A stretch of DNA of 64,000 nt from Oceanobacillus kimchii X50 (GCF_000340475.1 NZ_CM001792.1:2068659-2132658), one strand, 5' to 3'. Shown: positions 28,206 to 37,805, counted from the stretch's first letter. The notes: a model not told the origin generated them from the letters alone. A program made the numbers and translations.

Positions 28206-29489
28206 CTATAATGTTAACAAATCATCAACTCGAACTGGTAATCCGGTATTTATAGACATATTTCCGGCTATTCCAGTAAGAATAGATGTTGCTCCATCTG
28301 TATGACTTGCAGATCTATTAAATTTATCTTCTTTCGATTGTCCAAATAAGTCATTAAGTAATAAAGGGTCTCCTCCTCCATGTCCACCCTTTTCTTCTTT
28401 GACCTCCACATCATATGGTTTGCCAAACATTGGGAGAACACGAATAGATTTTTCCCTTACTTTTCCTTCATCTGTTTTTGATCCACCTGAATTAATATAT
28501 GATTGTTCCCTCACTTGTACTTCTAATCTCCCTTTACTTCCATTAAATACAACAATAAATCCTTCCCAAGGCATATAGGCATTTAAAGAATAGTTAAGAA
28601 TCGCTTTACTTTTATATTTAATTAGTACACCTAGTGTGTCTTCAATACTGATTCCATCACCAAACACACTTTGATCACGATGATACCCATCTTCATACTC
28701 CGCTTCTAAATACATTGCTTTCAAATGACTATTTGCCTCTAATTTAATTGCAAAAGGATCATTGATCGCTCGTTCATTTTGATGTGCTCTTTGATAAAAG
28801 TTTGTGATTCCTCGACTTTCAGCATTTTCCCTACCATAAAAACGTAAATCACCTAATGCATATACCGTTTCTGGAGTTGTTCCTAACCAAAAATTCACTA
28901 AATCAAAATGATGAGTTGCTTTATGGACAAGTAACCCTCCACTATTTCTTTTATCTCGGTGCCATCTTCTAAAATAATCAGCACCATGTTGTGTATCTAG
29001 AGCCCACTCAAAATTTACCGAGTACACTTCACCAATAACATCACTAGAAATTAGCTCTTTAATTTTTGTGTTATGTGGAGCATAACGATAATTGAAAGTA
29101 ACACGTACTTGGTTTTTTGTACGATGGATGGTGTCCATTATTTGCTTACACTTTTCTACATCTGTTGTCATCGGTTTTTCGGTAATAACATCGCAGCCGA
29201 GTTCTAATGATTGGATTATATAATGATGATGAGTCCTATCTATTGAAGTCACGATAACTGTATCGGGTTTTTCTTTTTTGATCATTGTCTCAAAATCATT
29301 TGATTTATATGATGGTATTTCTGGATGATTATACTTCTCTGTAAGTAATTGATTCGCATAGTTCATTCTTGTTGTATTTATATCGCAAAAAGCAACCAGT
29401 TTTGCTGTTTCTTTAAAATCTCTCGCTATTGCTCCATAAAAAAACTCTGCTCTTCCTCCTGTACCAACCAATGCATAATTCTTGCTCAT
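28206..29489 (-). CDS. Gfo/Idh/MocA oxidoreductase (YteT-like)
   Basis: A 427-aa NAD(P)-dependent sugar oxidoreductase. The N-terminal Rossmann motif is GTGGRAEFF, the family motif is EKPMTTD (near 96), and HKATHHFDLVNFWLG holds catalytic-site histidines. In B. subtilis the related YteT lies in the rhamnogalacturonan cluster next to YteR and YteS, the arrangement seen here. The ATG at 29489 is chosen because GGAGG lies 6 bases ahead; two upstream in-frame ATGs overlap or precede that site. Substrate probably an oligouronide or a derived sugar; this is inference from context. Confidence 0.85.
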   Translation of the reverse strand: MSKNYALVGTGGRAEFFYGAIARDFKETAKLVAFCDINTTRMNYANQLLTEKYNHPEIPSYKSNDFETMIKKEKPDTVIVTSIDRTHHHYIIQSLELGCDVITEKPMTTDVEKCKQIMDTIHRTKNQVRVTFNYRYAPHNTKIKELISSDVIGEVYSVNFEWALDTQHGADYFRRWHRDKRNSGGLLVHKATHHFDLVNFWLGTTPETVYALGDLRFYGRENAESRGITNFYQRAHQNERAINDPFAIKLEANSHLKAMYLEAEYEDGYHRDQSVFGDGISIEDTLGVLIKYKSKAILNYSLNAYMPWEGFIVVFNGSKGRLEVQVREQSYINSGGSKTDEGKVREKSIRVLPMFGKPYDVEVKEEKGGHGGGDPLLLNDLFGQSKEDKFNRSASHTDGATSILTGIAGNMSINTGLPVRVDDLLTL

Positions 29490-29613
29490 ATTCATCCTCC
29501 TTACCATAGGTTAATCTTCTTTCAACGGGGGCCTTCTTCTCACACTACTTGTTTGTTGAACAGAACCAGACAGTTTGTTCTTCTAAAAAATTATTAAATT
29601 ATGAGTGATTTTA

Positions 29614-29690
29614 TTATCGAGCTAACCAACCTCCATCAATAGCTAAAATATGCCAATTCATATAAATTGATGCCTTATTTGCAAGAGTTT
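29614..29690 (-). pseudogene. kduD: kduD remnant (C-terminal end)
   Basis: The minus strand reads LANKASIYMNWHILAIDGGW then LAR and a stop. This matches the C-terminal signature of 2-dehydro-3-deoxy-D-gluconate 5-dehydrogenase and related SDRs (ASDYV-GHILAVDGGWLAR). Nothing upstream in frame belongs to an SDR: it joins directly to a kduI remnant in another frame, so a deletion has removed the 3' part of kduI and nearly all of kduD. Confidence 0.65.
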
Positions 29691-29861
29691 CAACGATGCA
29701 TCCATAAGTGTAACTCCTCCAAAAATCATACAATCCACATGGGTATACGTTAAGATAACTTTTCCAAATTCAAACACCCTCTCCATTAAGAATTTCTCTC
29801 ATAATTTAGTAGAGTCGTAACGCTTAATCTCCACTAGATGATTCGCATAGCGCTTTTCAAT
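29691..29861 (-). pseudogene. kduI: kduI remnant (N-terminal end with internal stop)
   Basis: Behind a GGAGG the minus strand reads EKRYANHLVEIKRYDSTKL, a TGA stop, then EKFLMERVFEFGKVILTYTH and VDCMIFGGVTLMDASLKL. This is the N-terminus of 5-keto-4-deoxyuronate isomerase (RYA-HP-DVK-YDT--LR-EFL---F----I-LTYTHVDRMI-GG). The start codon position holds ATT and the conserved LR has become L-stop. It was a kduI gene in this operon, now truncated and fused to the kduD tail. Confidence 0.7.
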
Positions 29862-29897
29862 TTATATTAAAATCCTCCTCAAATTATTTTATATCTT

Positions 29898-30575
29898 TTA
29901 TTTGATAAACTTTGCAATAGGTAACCGTAAATCCTTTATTCCTTCTATTACAAGCTGAGCGATCTTGTTTGCGCCGAGTTCAGTAAAATGAGTATTATCC
30001 TCCTTGCCATCAGGATAGTATTTATAATCACCCGTTTTAATCCACATATATAAATGTTTAGATAATTCCGGTCCGATATTTTCAAGCATAATGGTACTTC
30101 TTTTAGTAATATCAATTAGAGGTACCGCTAATTCTATTGCAAGATCACGCATTGCAAGCGGGTAATTTCCGTGTTTATCGACTATTTTCCCATTAATACT
30201 AAAGTTTCTCCTTTGAACAGGAGTTAATAAAACTGGAAAAGCTCCCTTGTCTCTAGCATTACTGATAAATATCCCTAAATTTTCTTTATAGGTCGTAAAT
30301 GGTTCAGTATAACGATTACTGTCGACTTTAGAATCGTTATGTCCAAATTGAACAAATAAATAGTCACCTGGCCTTATTAGTTGGTAAATACGTTTTTGCC
30401 TACCTTCTTGAATAAATGTTTTTGTACTCCTGCCTGGCATTGCTTCATTCCAAACTTTAACCTGTTCATTAAAATATTGATCCAACACTTGACCCCACCC
30501 CATTTGTGGGGCTCTTTTTACATCATAAGTAGCCATTGTTGAATCACCTGCAAGAAACAAATTTATTTGGTTCAT
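29898..30575 (-). CDS. Rhamnogalacturonan acetylesterase (SGNH hydrolase, YesT/RhgT-like)
   Basis: Removes acetyl groups from rhamnogalacturonan backbones or oligomers. The 225-aa protein has the SGNH blocks: FLAGDSTMATY (Ser), the glycine of AMPGRSTKTF, FGHND (Asn) and the Asp-x-x-His pair DNTHFTELGA. No signal peptide is present, so it acts on imported oligomers. The ATG at 30575 has GGAGGG 5 bases ahead; a TTG at 30587 precedes the site. It lies in the middle of the pectin operon, 24 bp after the small lipoprotein gene. Confidence 0.87.
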   Translation of the reverse strand: MNQINLFLAGDSTMATYDVKRAPQMGWGQVLDQYFNEQVKVWNEAMPGRSTKTFIQEGRQKRIYQLIRPGDYLFVQFGHNDSKVDSNRYTEPFTTYKENLGIFISNARDKGAFPVLLTPVQRRNFSINGKIVDKHGNYPLAMRDLAIELAVPLIDITKRSTIMLENIGPELSKHLYMWIKTGDYKYYPDGKEDNTHFTELGANKIAQLVIEGIKDLRLPIAKFIK

Positions 30576-30599
30576 AGTTCCCTCCAATGGAAAGTAGTC

Positions 30600-31133
30600 T
30601 TATCGAAATCCTGAAAATTCCATTCCTATTTGTACGGCTAAATCTTGATGTTCACTATAAATTGGTACCAAAGCAACTAACTCCGTATCTAGCTCAATAT
30701 CAAGATTTTCAAATAAAGCAGATTTCTTATTTATTGGCATAGCATAAACTTGTTCTTCATTTGTCTTCTTATAGATTAGTTTATAGTCTTGTGATATCTG
30801 ATTCTTACGGTCTTCTGTTAATTTAAAAGGAACAAGACCTTCTGAATCAAATGTTCCTGGTGTAAGCATATCCGCTTCAACAATTAAAATATCGCCATTA
30901 TGTGCTGCTATTTCACCGATCAATCTTTCATAGACAGATGCATAAAATTTACTTTGAAACTGCTTAGTAGATTCTGGATAAATTTGTTCAAGTTCATTGA
31001 TTACGTCATCTTCTATATCTTCAGTAATCTGAGAGAAGAACAAAATCTCTAGAGTATCTTTTTTTTCTCCACATCCAGCCAATACCAACATAACTATCAA
31101 AACAATCAGAAATATTTTTATTAAACGGTACAT
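30600..31133 (-). CDS. Small lipoprotein of the rhamnogalacturonan locus (YteS-like)
   Basis: A 177-aa protein with a lipoprotein signal peptide (MYRLIKIFLIVLIVMLVLAG then Cys) and an exported domain of unknown function (ILFFSQITEDIEDDVINELE...DILIVEADMLTPGTF). B. subtilis has a short lipoprotein, YteS, between the GH105 gene yteR and yteT; length and position match. It may help capture oligosaccharides at the membrane, but this is a guess. The ATG at 31133 has AGAGG 7 bases ahead. It follows the GH105 gene by 28 bp. Confidence 0.75.
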   Translation of the reverse strand: MYRLIKIFLIVLIVMLVLAGCGEKKDTLEILFFSQITEDIEDDVINELEQIYPESTKQFQSKFYASVYERLIGEIAAHNGDILIVEADMLTPGTFDSEGLVPFKLTEDRKNQISQDYKLIYKKTNEEQVYAMPINKKSALFENLDIELDTELVALVPIYSEHQDLAVQIGMEFSGFR

Positions 31134-31161
31134 TTCGTTGCCTCTTCCTTCCAAATATGGT

Positions 31162-32268
31162 TCATAGCTTAAAATATCTATGCAACTCTATACTCGCTAA
31201 TATGAATGCTCCAACACCATGTAAATCATTATTGATTGTTTCTCTGCCTACATAATAATCATAATCTCCGATAGAAGTCCCGATACAAATATCAGTTAAG
31301 ACGAAATTATTATTTGAATCTATTTGAGTAGACTTCTTCAAAATACCTTCATACCCTTTTTTCGCACTCTTTATATATTTTCCATCTACGAAGTCATTGT
31401 TAACTGCTTTAGCCATGGCATAAACAAATAAACACGAACAGGAACTTTCTAACCAATTATCTTCTAAATGACCTTTATCAATTACCTGATACCACATACC
31501 AGATTCTTGATCTTGGTACTCGATTAAACTATCGAATAAATCTTTTAGAACTAGCTTTAATTCTCCATATTTTGGATGTGACTTTGGAAGTAATTCTATA
31601 AAATAAGTAAGTACCATAGCATACCAACCAAGCGCTCTTCCCCAAACTTCAGGTGCTCTACCAGAAGAAGTTGCCCATGATTGCTCGGCTTTTTCATCCC
31701 ATCCATGATGGTATAATCCATTTATATTATTCTTTGTATGTTCACGCATTAATTGCTCTTGATACAATACCAAGTCTATAAGCTCAGGTTCATTAAACAA
31801 TTGACTATATTGAATGGCGAAAGGACCTGCCATATACAAACCATCAAGCCACATTTGATAAGGATACTTATCTTTGTGCCAAAAACCGCCTTGGCTAGTC
31901 TTGTTAATCGTTTTCAGTAAATTCCTCAGTTTTCCAGCAGCAATTTTATACCGATTATCATCAGTATGAGTATACAATACTATTAACAATAACCCCGGTT
32001 GTACAGCATCCAATTCACTTCTAGCAAATAAGAAATTACCTTCTTTATCTATTAATTTATCAACATATTCTTTAACATAATCATAGTATTCCTTATTATC
32101 AGTTTCTCTCCATACTTCTACCATTCCACTTAAAAATACACCCTGGTGATAATGCCACTTGTTCTGCGGTGGTAATTGATTTGGAAGAAATTGATTCATA
32201 ATGCTCCTGCATGCTTTTTCTGCCCATGTCATTGCAGTCTTCTCATTCAGCTCAATTAATTTATTCAT
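31162..32268 (-). CDS. Unsaturated rhamnogalacturonyl hydrolase, GH105 (YteR-like)
   Basis: Cleaves the terminal 4,5-unsaturated galacturonic acid from rhamnogalacturonan disaccharides by hydrating the double bond. The 368-aa alpha/alpha-barrel protein has the catalytic aspartate in YQMWLDGLYMAGPF (near residue 133), the substrate-site HHGWDE and the SSGRAPEVWGRALGWY segment. It is cytosolic (no signal). The product is a 5-keto-4-deoxyuronate, normally taken by KduI, whose gene in this locus is broken. It lies 23 bp after the GH43 gene. Confidence 0.92.
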   Translation of the reverse strand: MNKLIELNEKTAMTWAEKACRSIMNQFLPNQLPPQNKWHYHQGVFLSGMVEVWRETDNKEYYDYVKEYVDKLIDKEGNFLFARSELDAVQPGLLLIVLYTHTDDNRYKIAAGKLRNLLKTINKTSQGGFWHKDKYPYQMWLDGLYMAGPFAIQYSQLFNEPELIDLVLYQEQLMREHTKNNINGLYHHGWDEKAEQSWATSSGRAPEVWGRALGWYAMVLTYFIELLPKSHPKYGELKLVLKDLFDSLIEYQDQESGMWYQVIDKGHLEDNWLESSCSCLFVYAMAKAVNNDFVDGKYIKSAKKGYEGILKKSTQIDSNNNFVLTDICIGTSIGDYDYYVGRETINNDLHGVGAFILASIELHRYFKL

Positions 32269-32290
32269 ATTACCCTCCTTTTTCTATAAC

Positions 32291-33865
32291 TTATTGTTGA
32301 AAAGTTCCTCTATACTCAAACCAGTCAAAATCTGCTTTATTATTACTTACCTTTCCATTGCTACTGGCATACATGCCTATATAGGTCCCCACAAATCCAC
32401 CAGCTATATCGGTACTTAATATTCTTCCATCTTGAGTTGCAAGTAGTTGAAGATAATTGAGTGACTTTCCATAATAAAAATAAAAGTCTTGCTCTTTTGC
32501 CTCTACCTTTAAATATAATTTACTCTCACTGGTTTGATGTTGAGAAATCACCTGATCTACCCCATTATCTCTTCTTACTAGTTGTATAGTGTTAGAATTA
32601 TTATCTAGCATAAGTTCCATCCGAAATTGAAAATTATTGTTTTGTAGTAAAACGATCCCAGCTACTTCTCCAATTTTCTCTGGAACAAACTCCAGTAATG
32701 TAGTAGCAACAAAACTTTTATGTTGTTGTCGTCTCCCGATGAAACTTGGATTAACTCGATCTATAATAGATTCTGATTTTAATCTTAATCTTAAGTGGCC
32801 TGGGCGCTCTTTTAAAGACCAGAATGGTTCATATGGTGTTCGGATGAAATTCCATTGTAATGAAAGTGTTGTTGAATCAAAATCATCCCTCTCTGGAGCT
32901 TTCGGCCATATTTCTTCTTCTAAATCAGGAAAAGCCGATTCCACTTCAACGATCCCTTTTCCAGGATTGATAACAGGCCATTCATTTTCCCAAATCAGAG
33001 AGACAAGAAATGTTTCTCTTCCTAAATTACGATAATGCCCTCCATAAGGGCGCGAACCAAGACATACCATCCACCAATCTCCCTTTTGTGTTTCAACAAT
33101 GTCAGCATGCCCGATATTACTAATCAGATGTTCTCTTCCTAAATGTCGATGTGTCAATATTGGGTTTGTTTTTGCGGATTCATATGGTCCAAATACAGAT
33201 TTACTTCTTGCTATGGTAACCGCATGAGTAAACCCAGTACCACCCTCTGCAATCATTAAATAGTACCAGCCATTCACTTTATATAGATGTGGCGCTTCTT
33301 GTGCATGAGCATTTTTCAACGCACCATCCCACAAGCTGTACTTATCACCTATTAATTGCTTGCTTTCTAAATCTAATTCCTGCAGATAGATTTCCATATG
33401 TTTCGGATACTCTTGTCCATCTGGTGGTTGACGATTTGCGGTATAGTAAACTTTTCCATCATCATCAAAAAATAAAGAAGGATCAATACCAGGTGTTGTA
33501 CCCAACCAATTTGGATCACTCCAAGGCCCGGATGGATCTTCTGCAGTAACATAAAAATCTCTTCTTAGTCCTTTTCTACTCTCAACAAAGGTTGTAATCA
33601 TGTAGAAAATTCCATTATGATATCTAATGGTAGGTGCGTAAATCCCTCTTGAACAAGGTATAGCATTAAGATTCAGTTGGGATGGTCGATCTAATACATG
33701 ACCAATCTGTTTCCAATTCACTAAATCTCTACTGTGGAAAATCGGAACCCCTGGAAAGTATTCAAATGTTGAAGTTACTAAATAATAATCCTCGTCTACC
33801 CTACAAATGGAAGGATCAGGGTAAAAACCAGGAATGATTGGATTTTTAAATGTTTTCAAATTCAT
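32291..33865 (-). CDS. GH43 beta-xylosidase / alpha-L-arabinofuranosidase
   Basis: A five-bladed propeller glycosidase acting on arabinosyl or xylosyl side chains. The 524-aa protein has the three GH43 acids: PGFYPDPSIC (base), GIDPSLFFDDDGKVYY (pKa modulator) and AQEAPHLYKVNGWYYL (acid), and a C-terminal beta-sandwich domain (from about 320, ERDDFDSTTLSLQWNFIRTP) typical of intracellular GH43 xylosidase-type enzymes. No signal peptide. The ATG at 33865 overlaps the end of the GH28 gene by 20 bases and has GGAGG 3 bases ahead, a little close; a longer reading to 33898 has no ribosome site. Confidence 0.9.
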   Translation of the reverse strand: MNLKTFKNPIIPGFYPDPSICRVDEDYYLVTSTFEYFPGVPIFHSRDLVNWKQIGHVLDRPSQLNLNAIPCSRGIYAPTIRYHNGIFYMITTFVESRKGLRRDFYVTAEDPSGPWSDPNWLGTTPGIDPSLFFDDDGKVYYTANRQPPDGQEYPKHMEIYLQELDLESKQLIGDKYSLWDGALKNAHAQEAPHLYKVNGWYYLMIAEGGTGFTHAVTIARSKSVFGPYESAKTNPILTHRHLGREHLISNIGHADIVETQKGDWWMVCLGSRPYGGHYRNLGRETFLVSLIWENEWPVINPGKGIVEVESAFPDLEEEIWPKAPERDDFDSTTLSLQWNFIRTPYEPFWSLKERPGHLRLRLKSESIIDRVNPSFIGRRQQHKSFVATTLLEFVPEKIGEVAGIVLLQNNNFQFRMELMLDNNSNTIQLVRRDNGVDQVISQHQTSESKLYLKVEAKEQDFYFYYGKSLNYLQLLATQDGRILSTDIAGGFVGTYIGMYASSNGKVSNNKADFDWFEYRGTFQQ

Positions 33866-35333
33866 GCGCCTCCTTACTACCTTGATTAGTCCATACATTA
33901 GCTACATCCTTGACTGTAACTATAGGAGTATTTCGGTGTTTGCTTTTCATAATTAAATGATCTAATTCTACATTAATAACGTTTTCTAAGTGAAGAGCAG
34001 GTCCTTGTCTTGTTTCAATCCTGACACGATGAAATTCAATTCCATCGACATACTTACAATAAACGCCTTCTCCAGCCATGAATAACGGTTCTTTTACCAT
34101 ATCTGGCTCCCCGCCTTTTTCATCTGGATTAGTTGTCATCTCAAATAAAATATGACGTAAAGTAATATCTTTCACATACATCTCAGGAAGTCCATAAATA
34201 AATCCTGCAGCTGAACGACAATTTCTCGCTGTTACATTACTGACATGAATATTCTCAATTCGCGGAGTTTTATCTGTTACTTTTATAACTGTAGCATCAT
34301 TCAATGAATAATCATTTTTATCCACACCATGTCTATAGAATGAATTAATCGCCAATGGACAGAGAACACTATCCATATAGATATTATTGATTAAAATATC
34401 ACGAATGTAGCTTCCGCGGGCTCTATTCGTTTTTATGCGGATGCCACGATCAGTACCGATAAACATACAATTCGATACTGCAATATTTCGAATACCACCA
34501 GAATTCTCACTTCCCATTACAATTCCACCATGTCCATTTTGCATCGTGCAGTTTGTAACTGTCACATTTTCAGTCGGCTTGCCTATCCTCCTACCATCTT
34601 CATTGATTCCAGACTTAAATGCTAAACAATCATCACCCACATCAAAGTGACAATCTGATACTCGAACATTTGAACAAGAATCAATATCTAATCCATCCCC
34701 ATTTGGTGTATCCGAAGGGTTTTTGAATTTAACATTGTGAATAGTAACATTGTTGCAATATACGAAATGTGTATTCCAAAACGGTGAATTTTCTAATGTA
34801 ATACCATCCAAAGTTACTGAATTACAATCGTACATTTGAAGTAAAGGTGGTCGAAGAAATTGTGATGACCATTCTACAAGATTGGTATTTTTAGGCTCAG
34901 TTAAAAATGTATTTAATTCAGCTATCTTCTTCGTTTGTGGGTGATCATATTCTTCTCCTTTTCTTAATAAATGATGTACTTCCCACCAAGCTCCACCATG
35001 GCCATCTATACGACCTGCCCCTAAAATTGACACATTCGTTAAACCATTACCATATAACAATGGTGAAAATCCATAGCATTCATACCCCGACCATCTTGTT
35101 TTAACTGGTGGATAAATTGAAAAATCATCTTTAAATACCAGTTTGGCTCCTGATTCAATATAAATTGTTAATTGACTAACCAAAAGGATTGGTCCCGTCA
35201 AATACGTTCCTGCTGGAATATAGACCGTACCTCCTCCACTGTCAGCACATCTCTTGATTGCAGATGCAATGAATTCAGTATTATCTGTGATAGAATCTCC
35301 CTTTGCTCCAAAGTCAGTGATATTACAAAACAT
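33846..35333 (-). CDS. GH28 polygalacturonase / rhamnogalacturonan hydrolase
   Basis: A right-handed beta-helix glycosidase for galacturonan or rhamnogalacturonan. The 495-aa protein has all four GH28 motifs: PNGDGLDIDSC (as N-T-D type), VGDDCLAFKSG, GHGGIVMGSE and RIKT. It starts with the pectate-lyase-type FCNITDFGAKGDSITDN, has no signal peptide and so works on imported oligomers. The ATG at 35333 has GGAGG 9 bases ahead; two GTGs closer to that site are less likely. It is the first hydrolase gene after the permeases. Confidence 0.92.
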   Translation of the reverse strand: MFCNITDFGAKGDSITDNTEFIASAIKRCADSGGGTVYIPAGTYLTGPILLVSQLTIYIESGAKLVFKDDFSIYPPVKTRWSGYECYGFSPLLYGNGLTNVSILGAGRIDGHGGAWWEVHHLLRKGEEYDHPQTKKIAELNTFLTEPKNTNLVEWSSQFLRPPLLQMYDCNSVTLDGITLENSPFWNTHFVYCNNVTIHNVKFKNPSDTPNGDGLDIDSCSNVRVSDCHFDVGDDCLAFKSGINEDGRRIGKPTENVTVTNCTMQNGHGGIVMGSENSGGIRNIAVSNCMFIGTDRGIRIKTNRARGSYIRDILINNIYMDSVLCPLAINSFYRHGVDKNDYSLNDATVIKVTDKTPRIENIHVSNVTARNCRSAAGFIYGLPEMYVKDITLRHILFEMTTNPDEKGGEPDMVKEPLFMAGEGVYCKYVDGIEFHRVRIETRQGPALHLENVINVELDHLIMKSKHRNTPIVTVKDVANVWTNQGSKEAHEFENI

Positions 35334-35375
35334 AAACACCACCCTCCATTCATTCCATTATTTATTCAGGTCCTT

Positions 35376-36251
35376 CTAACCTTTTACCGAACCTAGTAAT
35401 GCTCCTTTTGCAAAATACTTTTGCAAAAATGGATATACAAGTAGAACTGGCACTGTAGCGACAACAATGGTTGCCATTTTTACGGTCACTTCTGGTGGAG
35501 GTACATCTGTATATGTCGCACCATCATAATTGATACCGCTCGCTAGAACTACTATCTGTCTTAACAACACTTGAACTGGCCATTTAGCAGAATCACTAAT
35601 ATATAAAATAGCGTGCATATACGTATTCCAATAAGTTACAGCATAAAATAATGAAATGGTAGCAATGGCTGGTAGTGAACATGGGATTACAATTCGGAAT
35701 AAAATCCCAAAATCACTTGCTCCATCTATCTTTGCTGATTCTTCTAATCCAGCAGGAAGATTCATAAAGAAACTTCTTAAAATAATCATGTTAAATGCAT
35801 TAATGGAAACGGGGATAATTAAAGCCCAAAGAGAATTTAATAATCCCGTTTGTTCAACCACTAGAAAAGTAGGTATCATTCCTCCATTAAACAAAATAGT
35901 AAATACGATCAAAAAATTAAAGAATCTTCTCCCGACCAGATCTTTTCTTGACAATCCATATGCTGTTAGTGTCGATAAAAACATACTCCATAATGTTCCT
36001 CCTACTGTTACCGTAACAGAAATCAATAATGCACGAAGAATAGTGTCAGTGGAAAAGATATATTTGTATGCATTCAAAGAAAATTCTGTTGGAAATAATA
36101 GAAAACTTGTCTCTGCAATTTCCGCACTCGTTGCAAACGAGCTACCCACTACATGGACAAAAGGAATAACCATAACTAGTGCTAATAACCCCAATAATGT
36201 GTAATTGACAACGTCAAAGATCTTACTGCCTACTGATATTTTATCTCGCAA
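35376..36251 (-). CDS. Oligosaccharide ABC transporter permease (LplC/YtcP-like)
   Basis: A 291-aa inner-membrane protein with six transmembrane helices, of the MalG-type permeases. The EAA loop (GLEESAKIDGASDFGILFRIVIP, quoted in part: ESAKIDGASDF) contacts the ATPase. The start is TTG with AAGGAGG 8 bases ahead. It lies 24 bp after the partner permease. No ATPase subunit is encoded here; B. subtilis uses the shared MsmX for this class, and the same is likely. Confidence 0.92.
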   Translation of the reverse strand: MRDKISVGSKIFDVVNYTLLGLLALVMVIPFVHVVGSSFATSAEIAETSFLLFPTEFSLNAYKYIFSTDTILRALLISVTVTVGGTLWSMFLSTLTAYGLSRKDLVGRRFFNFLIVFTILFNGGMIPTFLVVEQTGLLNSLWALIIPVSINAFNMIILRSFFMNLPAGLEESAKIDGASDFGILFRIVIPCSLPAIATISLFYAVTYWNTYMHAILYISDSAKWPVQVLLRQIVVLASGINYDGATYTDVPPPEVTVKMATIVVATVPVLLVYPFLQKYFAKGALLGSVKG

Positions 36252-36275
36252 TATGAACTCCTCCTTTCAAAAATA

Positions 36276-37211
36276 TTAATAGATTCCTTCTTCACCAAAA
36301 CGTTTTGCTAGTCGATTTGCAAAAATTACTAATATAAGTCCGACCACCCCTTTAAAGAAACCCACAGCTGTACTGTAACTAAACTGTCCTTGTTGTAATC
36401 CAGCAGTATACACATATGTGTCAAATATTTCTCCAACTTCTCTATTCGAAGCATTTAATAATAAATACACATGTTCAAAACCAAGTTCTAGCACATCACC
36501 AATCTTCAGGATTAGCATGATGATAATAACACTTCTGATTGCTGGTAATGTGATATGCCACATCTGTCGCAATCGATTGGCACCATCCATTTTTGCTGCT
36601 TCATACAGTTGCGGATCTACACCTGTAATCGCTGCTAAAAAGATGATTGTTCCCCAACCAGCTTCCCTCCAAATCACCTGAAGAATGTACATTGGTCGAA
36701 ACCATTCTTCATTCATTAAAAAATTTATTTTTTCGAATCCAAAATACTCAATTAATGAATTGATAATTCCCCCATCCAACGTTAGCATTACATAACTAAT
36801 GGAAACGATTACAACCCAGGACATAAAATGAGGAATATATATAAGTGTTTGTATCCCCCGCTTGTACAAGGAATGTCTCACTTCATTTAACATTAAAGAA
36901 ATGATAATTGGGATAGGAAAAAAAATAATAATTTGTAAAGCAAATAGTATGAGTGTATTTCTAAAAATCATCCAAAAATCTGGACTAGTAAACAGACGTT
37001 CAAAATGCTCAAATCCTACCCAGTCACTTCCACTAATTCCTAAGTAGGGTTTGTAATCTTGGAAGGAAATCACTAATCCCGACATCGGTAAATATTTATA
37101 GATAAAAAAATAAACAATTCCCGGAAGGATCATCAAATAAATCAATTTGTTTTTCTTGATGTTTCGTAATATTTCATGTTTTCGACCTTTCTTAATTGTG
37201 GCACTTTCCAT
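36276..37211 (-). CDS. Oligosaccharide ABC transporter permease (LplB/YteP-like)
   Basis: A 311-aa MalF-type permease with six transmembrane helices (first about 24-46, LIYLMILPGIVYFFIYKYLP) and the EAA loop PQLYEAAKMDGANRLRQMW. The ATG at 37211 has GAGGGAG 8 bases ahead; an extension upstream to 37307 is not family-like. It is separated from the binding-protein gene by 594 bp, unusually far for such an operon. Confidence 0.92.
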   Translation of the reverse strand: MESATIKKGRKHEILRNIKKNKLIYLMILPGIVYFFIYKYLPMSGLVISFQDYKPYLGISGSDWVGFEHFERLFTSPDFWMIFRNTLILFALQIIIFFPIPIIISLMLNEVRHSLYKRGIQTLIYIPHFMSWVVIVSISYVMLTLDGGIINSLIEYFGFEKINFLMNEEWFRPMYILQVIWREAGWGTIIFLAAITGVDPQLYEAAKMDGANRLRQMWHITLPAIRSVIIIMLILKIGDVLELGFEHVYLLLNASNREVGEIFDTYVYTAGLQQGQFSYSTAVGFFKGVVGLILVIFANRLAKRFGEEGIY

Positions 37212-37805
37212 TCTCAACTCCCTCTCTTTAACAGGCGTGTCCAGAAAGTATATTCCTTGACAGTCCTTTATTTTTACAAATCTGCTTTTAATTAATCTTA
37301 ATTTCATCCTACTGTATCTTCGATAATCATTATGTTATCAACTCATTGAAACTTCTTTTATTAAATTGAAATAGATGAATTTCTTAGTTAATGATTATTG
37401 TTTGTAAATTATTATTAAAAATGAAGAATAAACAAGGAAAAGAATCTATGTATCTCATAGTAGAACTACGATTAAAAAATGATCAAGTCGCAATTAATTC
37501 ATCTGCACATTCTCATTAATATCAATAAACATCCTTGTAAAATGATACAAAGAACGAAATCGCGAGCCTATTCCTGATATCACCAAAAGTGATCTTTATC
37601 AGAGGGCATTCTTTTCCCACTTTTCCTCTTTGTCTAAGCTTCATCATCTTTGAAACTGGAGTATTCCTGCCTGTTACAATCAGGACAGAGAAGTTGATTT
37701 AATAACGTTCTTTAAATTGTAAATTATAACGACCCTTCCCTATTGATTATTAAGAAAAGGCCGTTAAATCTTTAATAATTATAATGTCAAAAACTCGTAC
37801 TTGGA
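37212..37805 (-). other. 594-bp spacer between binding-protein and permease genes
   Basis: I see no convincing gene. It holds a two-part hairpin (CTGAT/ATCAG and ATCAC/GTGAT, about 37576-37605, with an AAAG bulge), a CCTG-TTACAAT-CAGG hairpin (about 37669-37685) and a weak imperfect stem after the binding-protein stop (about 37730-37765, AACG-CC-TT/AAGG-CGTT) that could separate expression of the lipoprotein from the permeases. The GC-richer stretch 37550-37690 differs from its AT-rich surroundings. Confidence 0.35.

Noticed and set aside
32637..33035. 132-codon open frame on the plus strand
   Set aside because: It is entirely antisense to the GH43 gene, has no ribosome site, and its composition is that of a reverse-strand shadow.
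35656..36204. 182-codon open frame on the plus strand
   Set aside because: It is antisense to the LplC-like permease gene; no ribosome site or protein-like domain.
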